A DNA stretch of 64,000 nt from Canna indica (Eukaryota > Streptophyta > Magnoliopsida > Zingiberales > Cannaceae). Shown one piece after another: positions 57,701-64,000 of this stretch (the stretch's first letter is position 1; each line of letters starts with the position of its first letter). The notes under the pieces are model-generated. The model was not told where the DNA came from. It was given only the letters and a program-made list of their open reading frames with translations, and did no database searches. Where the stretch lies: assembly GCA_034359265.1 (NCBI GenBank), contig CP136896.1:34400001-34464000 (forward strand), read 5' to 3'. The translations under genes and the position numbers were made by a program.

Positions 57701-60700
57701 CGACCGGTCGATCGAAACTGGAAAATCAAGGTAGTTTTGTTGTTTCTTTCTGCTCGTTTGTTCGTTTCTGGGTTCCGTCTTCGCTAAGTCCTTTTATATA
57801 ACATTTTTTAACTTTAAGTTAACAACTTTAAAACATAAATGTTATATAAGGATTACCCCCATTTGGATTCAATAAAAATGTCTCGTTATCAAATATGGGT
57901 AGGCTAAAAGTTTTCAAAAAATCCTTAAAAATATATCGTTTTCTAGTTTTTACCTAAGGAACAATTATCAGGACTTTTGGTGCTAAGAAAATGTCTAGGT
58001 CATATAGCCCTCCAAGGGGCTCCTTAGGCTTAGTGAATTTCAGGGCCGTTTCTAATTTTTCGGGTTTTTGTGTTTTGGGGGTCGGGATTGTTTTTTTGGG
58101 TTCTTTGTATCATCATCGTGAGGATTTACAACACATGTTAGACACCCTAAATCTAAACTCTAACTTCCTGAAGAATCCTGAGCGTCGACGAGCGTCCTTG
58201 CCGATTTCTCCAGTTTCTCCGATTTTTCCGAGAAGGGACATCGCGCGCTAACCGACTTGGAGCCTGAAAATATTTCTTCATGAATACATTAGTTTCATGT
58301 TTGTTTTCGTCAAAACCGAGATTAAGACCAAGGTTGAAAACCTTAGGCCAACAGGGGCATGGCCGATAGAGGTGTGCGAAGATAGGAATTTTGTCATGCT
58401 CCTCGTGCTTTTGGAAATCCTGTGGGTGGCACTTGGGGGTTAGGCTCCACAAGTATAATACCCAGTATTCGCTTGGGGACACTTTAGTTCATCCGCTTTA
58501 GCAAGGTTGTTAAACTCGTGGTGCCTCCGTAAACTCGACTTGTGAACTCGACTCGCGATCTCGACTCGTAAACTCGTAAGAGTTTACTTGATATTAATTT
58601 TTTTTATTTTTTTTTAAAATATGCTAAAAAATATAATCTAATAGAACTTGAAATTCATAATTAAGCAATTCAACTCCATAATAAAGCACATCTAAAGATA
58701 AAATATAAGAGTACTAGTCTAATTCATACATAATGAAGCATTCTAAGTCCATAATAAATCACACACAATGACTCAAAGATAAAATATAAAAGTACAAGTT
58801 CAATCCATAAAAATTATCATATTACTAGTTCACCCGAGTTTACTCCCGAGTTTGACCGAGTTTATGCTAGTTTACTGAGTTTATCCCGAGTTTACCCAGA
58901 AACGAATTTGGGTGCGAGTAAGCTCGATTTTGATACCTGGGATCGTAAAATCGTCCGAGTTTACGAGTTGACGCACAAGTTTGATAATCATGGGCTTTAG
59001 CATTTTCTAGCATTTTTATGCAATCGGCCATTTGGCCCAAATGTTTTTGCATCCAAGCATTGAGAGGCTTCTAGCCGAGCGAAGTGGGAGCCCGCGACTT
59101 TGGACATTGGCAAAACAAACTTGAGCAAACTTGCTTAAGGCTGATCTCTTGCACGGGAAGCAAGGGACCTGCACTTACATTTTCCGCCCAAAATTGTCAG
59201 TCTGTGACAGTTGGTATCAGAGCGAGGTCAAGCTCGCAAAGCTTTGGTGCAAGCGAACGACACAAATCGTCAACAAACTCGTGCCTTTGTCGTTGGAGAC
59301 CAACGACGTTGGGGCACTCAACAATCTCGTAGGAGAGATTTTCTTGACCAATCATAGGTCACAAAATAGTTGGTGAAACGAGTGGGCATCGCCCAAGCGA
59401 TGACGACCATTTCGGAAGAAACGTTGGGCGAAGACCCAACGCAAGCTCAGCAAGCTAAGCGGGGAGGACCCACTGCCCAACGGCTTGTAGAGTTGGAAAC
59501 ATTGATTGCCGTCCACGATGAGGCAATTAACTATCTCGAGGCCAACATGGGCCAACTTGGCAAGCTGGTCGACGCGTAAGAAACTCTAGAGTCAAGGTTA
59601 GAGGGACTTCATGACAACACTTTGTGGGTGAAATGGCGACACTAAAGGGGGGGTGAATAGTGTGTTTACTAAATCTATTAGCCTAAATTCCAATTTTAAT
59701 TGTTTACTTAATTAGTTTAGGCAATTTGCGATTTTACGATTGGATGCGGAAGCGATAAATAATCAAGTAAATAAAACAAACAATTAAAGGCAATGCAAAC
59801 ACAGAATTTATAGTGGTTCGGCCCCAATGCTTACTCCACTACCTAAGCACCCCGCTTAGGATTTCCAAACTAGTTTTACTAGATTAATTTACGTTTCCCT
59901 TACACACGAGGACTTTTCACCGAAGAGACGCACTCTCGACCTAAGACACTTCCACACCCGGAAGTCACCGCCTTCTTATCGAAAGTCCTCTTCCACCTCA
60001 ACCCTAAGGGACGACAAACTAATCCGAGTAAACACTAAGTTTACACAAGTGGCTTTACAGCTAATACTAGGTAACCACTTTCACACAACAGACCTAACAC
60101 AAGGTATTCACACGCTCAAATCAAAGTAAACGTTCTAATAACAGGTAAAATTACAATCAAAAGAGCTAAGAATGAAACCAATATTAAACGCTCTTTTGCA
60201 AGCCTTTGGCGCCTTCAACTCGTCAAGTGGTAGAGCTTGAATCAACACCCGAGTTGAGCCCAGCTTGTGCGCTTGAAGAAGATGCCGCGGAAAGAAACAG
60301 AGCGCACTGCAATCACTCTTTGGAAGGCTTTTAAACTCCCCTTTAAATGCTCAATAATATCTGTAGAAGTCAGGGAAGAAGTTAAAAGAATCATATTAGG
60401 GTATATTTATACCCTGCTGAAGAAACGACTGTTCAATGGATAGAAAACTATCCGTTACAGGCCGCCGGTCGAATGGTCGATCGGTCTTTCGACCGCTTCT
60501 CTTTTTTACCTTCATTCGATCGACCGAACCTAGGCTGAAGTTTATTTCTTCAGCCTATTTCTTCCGCGCTTCGTTTACGGGTTTCGGCTTTCAACGACCA
60601 TCAACTTGGAGAGCTTTCAAGTGATCTTTGAGCCCGTCCAATACGTCTTTGGTGCACGCGTCGCTCTTCGAGAAGTTTCCGCGATGAACCCGAGCGCGAC

Positions 60701-63465
60701 AATCAATGTCTTTTCGATTTTCGATTTCTTCGATTTTTCTGATCGAGGACATCGAACGCTAATTGATATGGAACTTGAAAGATATTTTCAATGAAATCAT
60801 TAGTCCCATGTTTGTTATCATCAAAACCATCAAAACCGAGATTAAGGCGGTACCCATGCCCTTCCTCGACACATTATGCTTGATGGGGGAGAACAACCCC
60901 AACATTGTTCCAACGGTGCGTTCAGCACCAAGAAGCCAGAACAAACTCCTCTCCGCCATACAAGTGAAGAAAGAAGTCCGACAAGGCGAACTCACAATGG
61001 TGGCTACAGTAAAACTAGAAGACCATCCTGATGGCGCAGAGTAGATGGCTCATAAGACACAAGGTTTGTGCGCAGGGCGGATGACCCCTAAGACACAAGG
61101 ATGGTGCGCAGAGTAGATGACTCATAAGACACAGAGTTTGTGCGCAGGACAGATGACCCCTAAGTCGCAATGTTTGTGCGCAGAGTAGATGACTCCTAAG
61201 GCGCATGCACGGAGCAGATGGCTCATAAGACGCAGTGCGCAGCGAGAACCTGCAGTAGTGACAGAGGAACTCGTACTCAAGCTTCCAGACTATGGGAAGC
61301 CCTTCGAAGTCCACACTGATATTTCGGACTTCGCAATTGAAGATGTCCTTATGCAGGAAAGACATTCCACTACTTATGAGAGTCGAAAGCTGAGCGACAC
61401 GGAGCGACGGTACCCAGCCCGCAAGATGATGAAGTGGACAAGAAGACATTATCAACGCCTTCAAGAACGGGTCGACGAGGGTGTCGACTTCGTAAGTGGG
61501 GGAGAATGTTAGGGACCTTCAGGGTTGTCAAGTCCTGTATGATGCTCCCTAACGTGCATTGTAAATATTGCATCATAAGTATCCATGTAAATATGCATTG
61601 TAAAAGCGCTTGCGCACCACCAACCGCTCTCATTCACGACTAGGCAAACGACCCTCGTTTACTAGTCGTGGCATGGTAGGTGAGGGTGTGCGAACATAGG
61701 AATTGTCATGCTCCTCGTGCTTTTGGGAACCCTGTGGGTGGTTGGGGTTAGGCTCCACAAGTATAGTACCCAGTAATCGCCTGGGGACACTCTAGCATTT
61801 TCATGCAATCAGCCATTTGGCCCAAACGTTTTGCGTCCAAGCACCGAGAGACTTTTAGCTGAGCGAAGTGGGAGCCCGCGACTTTCGACATTGGCAAAGC
61901 AAACTTGCTTAAGGCTGACCCCTTGCACGTGAAGCAAGGGAGCCACACGAACATTTTTTGCCCAAAACAGTCCGTATGTGACAGTCAGGTGCAATTTCTT
62001 CACATATTCCATCTTGTTGCTAATCAAACTTGCATTTTCTAGTGTTTTGGCATAGTGCCTGTGATCTTCATTAACTGCAAGTTAATGAACATTATTTTTC
62101 ACTCTTAGGACATTCATAAGATTTTTATTGAACTTGTAAGCAAGTGTGGGCTTGGTTAGAGTAGCTCAACTATCCTTCACAAATCACCGTGGATGCTAGA
62201 TGCTTGTTATTATCCTATTCTAGCTGACACACATTGTATGATATTCACTAGGTAGAGTGGTATCATGTAAAGCCAAACAACTGTTGGCTTATTTATTGGC
62301 CTTGTGGTACTAAATTGATCGTTATTAATTTGAATCCCATGTGAGAAATCAAAATTGGTTTAGTTTTGGTGAATTTTAGCCACTTTTGCAGCAACAAAGG
62401 AGGGAATTATAAGGAGATGAGTTTAAGGAGAATAATAAGAGAGAAATTGGGATGTGGGACACCATAGTTTCAAGAGTTCATTAAATTTAGTGGACCTATG
62501 CTGCTTCTAGCTAATTTCATTAGCAATCCTTTCCTTCTCTGATTCGTAAAAGAGTGAGCATAAAAGATAGGAGAGGAGGAACAAAAGTGAAAGAAAGAGA
62601 CTTGAGTGTCCATCATTACTATCCACATTGTCTTATACTCTTAATACCATGCCTATACCTCTTGTTCTGTTTTGTAATCAGATTCTTATTTGTAATTTTC
62701 TCAAGTCAACTTGCAACTTATCTATTTCTATCCATAAATCCAAACTAAGAAAACAGAATAAATTTGTTTGAGTGTCCAATTCCAGTATAGGTTCTGATTT
62801 TGCAACCCATGAAAAAATCAGTCATATCCTGTGTTAAGAATTGATGTGGTGAGGTGTATATCTGAAGAAAATTATGGAGACTTGTAAGTTGTAACTAATG
62901 CACAGAACATGAATATTTTTGGTGAAGGTACTATCTTCAATTGGACTAATTTCTCCAACCAAGAGATAATCTGCTTTTATAAAATTATATATAAAATCAA
63001 AAAAGGTGGACAGTTATGCTAGGCTTTTGACAGTCGGTATCAAACGTATCCCAAAATCTCGTAAGCACGGGATCTAAATCATTTTCATTCTCAAGCTATT
63101 CCTGAGCTAGAAGTGACATGGGGGTGCCCTTGAGACACTTAACTAGATATTTGGCCTTACATAGAGTTCGATGGAAAGATCTTGTAGTTAATTGTAGATT
63201 TTGTTCTTGTTCACTATCGCTGTTGTTTGTTGCATATTTGAAAAACTGCATGCAGCTGAAATCATTAAAGTCAACTCTAGTATATTATGTTCAACAATGC
63301 TGTTTAAGATATGTGTACCTTCTAGTCTATTCATGAACTTTTAAAGCTGTAAATGAGTTGAACTATTTATTTCAGGTGAAAGCAAAGAAAGTTGTGGTTA
63401 TTGGTGGGGGTTATATTGGCATGGAAGTTGCTGCTGCTGCCGCTGGCTGGAATCTTGATACAACT
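48651..63465 (+). CDS. MDAR5/6-like: Monodehydroascorbate reductase, plastid/mitochondrial type (5' seven exons, continues past right edge)
   Basis: Exons: 48651-48796, 48882-48981, 50238-50315, 50597-50668, 51641-51759, 54845-54929 and 63376-63465. All introns are GT-AG and the exons join in frame to 230 codons of a usual 480-500. Residues 1 to about 45 are Ser/Arg-rich (organelle transit peptide). EYVIVGGGNAAGYAARTFVE (about 49-68) is the FAD-binding loop. YERPALTKGYLFPLDKKPARL, in part PALTKGYLFPLDKKPARL, and GFHTCVGSGGDKQNSEWY are family signatures. STGCT precedes LPGVHYIRDVADADSL. KKVVVIGGGYIGMEVAAAAA (about 203-222) is the NAD(P)H-binding loop. The enzyme reduces the monodehydroascorbate radical to ascorbate using NAD(P)H in the ascorbate-glutathione cycle. 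No lesion is seen, so it looks functional; the 8.4-kb intron 6 is transposon-filled. Confidence 0.95.
48882..48981 (+). CDS. Reductase exon 2 (FAD-binding loop)
   Basis: 100 bp: completes Glu, then YVIVGGGNAAGYAARTF to LCIVSKE. Donor GTTGCTGATG. Intron 2 (48982-50237) shows nothing recognisable beyond AT-rich sequence. Confidence 0.93.
50238..50315 (+). CDS. Reductase exon 3
   Basis: 78 bp, 26 codons from AVAPYERPALTKG to KPARLP; acceptor CATGCAG, donor GTATGA. Confidence 0.95.
50597..50668 (+). CDS. Reductase exon 4
   Basis: 72 bp, 24 codons from GFHTCVGSGG to TEHGIE; acceptor ATTTTAG, donor GTATAT. Intron 4 (50669-51640) holds no other feature I can support. Confidence 0.95.
51641..51759 (+). 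CDS. Reductase exon 5
   Basis: 119 bp from VLYEDPVVALDIE to STGCTTI plus two bases of Arg; acceptor CATATGCAG, donor GTAATG. Confidence 0.95.
51760..53983. other. Intron 5, left part, no feature seen
   Basis: AT-rich intron sequence. About 52800-53000 faintly resembles antisense LTR leader sequence (ATGAGAAATCAACACGAGATC), which is too weak to call. Confidence 0.5.
53984..54575. mobile_element. hAT-like MITE in intron 5
   Basis: The inverted ends CATGGTTTAAAATACCG and CATGGTATCAAATACCG enclose 592 bp with an 8-bp duplication GTCCAAAT (53976-53983 and 54576-54583), a size typical of hAT elements. Subterminal regions are full of TACCGGTAC/GTACCGTACC motifs in both orientations. It has no coding capacity. 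Confidence 0.88.
54845..54929 (+). CDS. Reductase exon 6
   Basis: 85 bp completing Arg, then LPENIGGFLPGVHYIRDVAD to LVSSL; acceptor TTTTCAG, donor GTACTT. Confidence 0.95.
54930..55463. other. Intron 6, first part, no feature seen
   Basis: AT-rich intron sequence; the short ORF at 54952 has no recognisable features. Confidence 0.5.
55464..56450. mobile_element. DNA transposon-like element with GTTGTCA ends in intron 6
   Basis: The left end AGTGTTGTCACGAGG and right end read inward AATATTGTCATCACGCGC are imperfect inverted repeats. Both ends are rich in GGCGC/GCGCC (CAAGGCGCCAAAG; CGCCTCGCCTCC). I see no clear target duplication. An SINE lies inside. A short ORF at 55707-55937 has no known motif. 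Confidence 0.5.
56154..56322 (+). mobile_element. Au-type SINE
   Basis: A tRNA-related head with A box GGTGTAACGG (56164-56173) and B box GGTTCAGGCC (56207-56216) is followed by the conserved body GGAAATAGCCTCT and GGAAGGCTGCGTACA and the end TTGTGCACTCATAGCCCTTTT. This order matches the Au SINE family widespread in angiosperms. It is an internal RNA polymerase III promoter-type retroposon and needs a LINE for movement. It has diverged at several bases, so it is old. Confidence 0.85.
56492..56593. repeat. Left copy of a ~103-bp direct repeat flanking a gypsy element
   Basis: Starts GTCGGGTGCAATTTC and ends CAAGTTAATGA; repeated at 61984-62088. It is far longer than a target duplication and is separated from the LTR by 24 unrelated bases. 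Confidence 0.9.
56791..58353 (-). mobile_element. Solo LTR (minus), Sirevirus-like, inside gypsy LTR
   Basis: Plus-strand ends TGTTGGTGAAATGACC and CCTTAGGCCAACA; the family of 8409-9981 in reverse. Flanks TTGGC and GGGGC both differ by one base from GTGGC in the intact sister LTR (about 61668-61672), a decayed target duplication. A minus-strand TATA (GGCTTATAAATAGAAGCC) lies near 57530-57547; GGTCGACCG palindromes are few (57619-57715). Confidence 0.85.
58504..58993. mobile_element. Mutator-like MITE inside gypsy LTR
   Basis: 490 bp flanked by a perfect 9-bp duplication GCTTTAGCA (58495-58503 and 58994-59002), the size typical of Mutator-like elements. The imperfect ends share TTGTTAAACTCGTG and TTATCAAACTTGTG. 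It is rich in CGAGTTTAC/GTAAACTCG on both sides. The 3' LTR lacks it. Confidence 0.88.
59212..59223 (+). promoter_or_regulatory. Primer-binding site of the gypsy element
   Basis: TGGTATCAGAGC, two bases after the 5' LTR end. Confidence 0.9.
59370..59579 (+). pseudogene. Possible gypsy gag N-terminal remnant
   Basis: A 69-codon ORF follows the primer-binding site, with a helical, acidic stretch (RLVELETLIAVHDEAINYLE). Position and composition suit the start of a gypsy gag, but no capsid motif is present. It stops before an inserted LTR at 59623. Confidence 0.4.
59623..60846 (-). mobile_element. Sirevirus-like LTR (minus) inside gypsy interior, truncated
   Basis: The left end TGTGGGTGAAATGGCGACAC and following AGGGGGGGTGAATAGTGTG match the family at 56791. 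It ends at GAGATTAAG, about 30 bp short of the expected CCAACA. A TATA-like palindrome (GGGTATATTTATACCC) lies near 60400. Short GGTCGATCGG motifs occur at 60470-60530. Confidence 0.8.
60847..61440 (+). pseudogene. Ty3/gypsy pol remnant (pre-RT and RNase H)
   Basis: Directly after the inserted LTR the plus strand reads PMPFLDTLCLMGENNPNIVP and LLSAIQVKKEVRQGELTMVA, resembling the region before gypsy reverse transcriptase. After a minisatellite it reads LPDYGKPFEVHTDISDFAIE, VLMQERHSTTYESRKLSDTE and RRYPARKM, the RNase H start of Ty3/gypsy (KPFEVHTDASDFAIGG in intact relatives). Protease, most of reverse transcriptase and integrase are missing. The element could not copy itself. Confidence 0.82.
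61034..61240. repeat. 36-bp minisatellite in gypsy pol remnant
   Basis: About five and a half units start GCGCAG at 61034, 61070, 61106, 61142 and 61178, containing GATGACTCATAAGACACA or GATGACCCCTAAGACACA in alternation, which suggests a 72-bp higher-order unit. Length is a multiple of three. Confidence 0.93.
61507..61983 (+). repeat. 3' LTR of the gypsy element (uninterrupted)
   Basis: 477 bp, the intact counterpart of the 5' LTR, and an empty-site control for the solo LTR and MITE in it. A GCATTGTAAAAGCGC TATA-like site lies near 61597. Confidence 0.9.
61984..62088. repeat. Right copy of the ~103-bp direct repeat flanking the gypsy element
   Basis: Starts GTCAGGTGCAATTTC directly after the 3' LTR and ends CAAGTTAATGA; a few differences from 56492-56593. 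Confidence 0.9.
62089..63375. other. Intron 6, last part, no feature seen
   Basis: AT-rich intron sequence leading to a TATTTCAG acceptor. A TGACAGTCGGTATCAAACG phrase near 63027 resembles a primer-binding site only superficially. Confidence 0.5.
63376..63465 (+). CDS. Reductase exon 7 (NAD(P)H-binding loop)
   Basis: 90 bp, 30 codons from VKAKKVVVIGGGYIG to WNLDTT; acceptor TTTCAG, donor GTGAGC. Confidence 0.95.
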
Positions 63466-64000
63466 GTGAGCTATATATTTAGATTTCTACATAGCTTTAG
63501 ATACATGACCAAACCTCTTATCTTAACATGTTCAATAGCATGTATCCACAATTTACAAATCATCAGAGAAATTTACACAGTTAAAATTGTTGTAAACATT
63601 TACCTCTGGATCCATATTTGCTTTAACTATTTTGCATGTCTAGACATTGTTTTAAGTTTAATTTAGCCTTTCCCGTATTGGACAAGCCAAGAATAAAGCT
63701 AAGGCTTGTAAAATGTTATTGTGAGGTTGCCTAACAGATATATCTTCACTGACAAGTCTTAGTTTTTTATTAAAGTTCTCATCCTGATAGCATTTTTTAT
63801 GATCAAGACACTATCCAATTTATTCTTGATTTTGGTTGTTTTTGTCACCTTTTTTCTGAGGCCTTAACCATGAATATATCTTGACCTTTAACGTTTATAA
63901 CAAAAAATATTTGGATCTTTTATTTCTAGCAATTGACAATTGTATACTTTTATTTTTGAATTGATACCAATTGTATCCATCGGTTAGTTATATTTAAATA
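63466..64000. other. Intron 7, continues past the right edge
   Basis: AT-rich intron sequence with stops in all frames; the next exon of the reductase is not reached. Confidence 0.7.

Larger units (their letters stand above)
56618..59209 (+). repeat. 5' LTR of gypsy element, interrupted twice
   Basis: Its pieces 56618-56790, 58354-58503 and 58994-59209 align with 61507-61983. A TATA-like TATAAAAGCGC lies near 56718. Confidence 0.85.
56618..61983 (+). mobile_element. Decayed Ty3/gypsy retrotransposon in intron 6, with nested insertions
   Basis: 5' LTR 56618-59209 (TGTCAGGGACC to CTGTGACA), primer-binding site TGGTATCAGAGC at 59212, internal remnants, polypurine tract AGTGGGGGAGAA, and 3' LTR 61507-61983 (TGTTAGGGACC to TATGTGACA). 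Internal sequence encodes gypsy RNase H-like residues. The 5' LTR is long only because of a solo LTR and a MITE inside it. Target duplications do not match across the element (TAGAA against GTCAG), and a long direct repeat flanks it instead, pointing to a rearrangement. Confidence 0.85.

Overview
This window is nuclear DNA of a flowering plant. The evidence is an intron-split gene for a plastid/mitochondrial-type monodehydroascorbate reductase, Ty1/copia and Ty3/gypsy retrotransposons primed by initiator tRNA-Met, a CACTA transposon, small DNA transposons, an Au-type SINE and broken plant gene copies. I cannot name the species. No functional rRNA or tRNA genes, CRISPR arrays or bacterial-style operons were seen.

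Layout. (1) 1-2970: an internally deleted copia element on the minus strand that runs off the left edge. (2) 2971-3164 and 47177-47797: two parts of one U-box E3 ubiquitin ligase pseudogene (minus strand), separated by (3) a 44-kb CACTA element, 3165-47176, with matching terminal inverted repeats and a 3-bp target duplication (TCA). Without its insertions the CACTA would be about 4.3 kb. It carries an intron-containing dynamin-related protein fragment (44531-45034) and a damaged copy of another plant gene (about 46010-46823). I see no transposase.

(4) Inside the CACTA the insertions are nested like Russian dolls, most with matching target-site duplications. A DNA transposon (3656-14099) holds a gypsy solo LTR (3829-6670) and an Ale-like copia element (7117-13609), which itself holds a solo LTR (8409-9981). 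A minus-strand Sirevirus-like element (15177-44482) holds another Sirevirus (18014-26144) and a stack of LTRs: 28705-about 42590, then 29336-41995, then 31247-41242, then a third Sirevirus at 33456-41012. No copia or gypsy open reading frame is intact.

(5) 48397-63465 and beyond: the one apparently functional host gene, monodehydroascorbate reductase on the plus strand. Seven exons (about 230 codons, including a transit peptide, the FAD-binding loop and the NAD(P)H-binding loop) join in frame; the rest lies past the right edge. Intron 5 holds a hAT-like MITE. Intron 6 (8.4 kb) holds an Au SINE inside another DNA element, and a decayed gypsy element that contains two solo LTRs and a Mutator-like MITE.

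The retrotransposon genes would together make virus-like particles, but only as historical remnants here. The reductase would recycle ascorbate in plastids or mitochondria.
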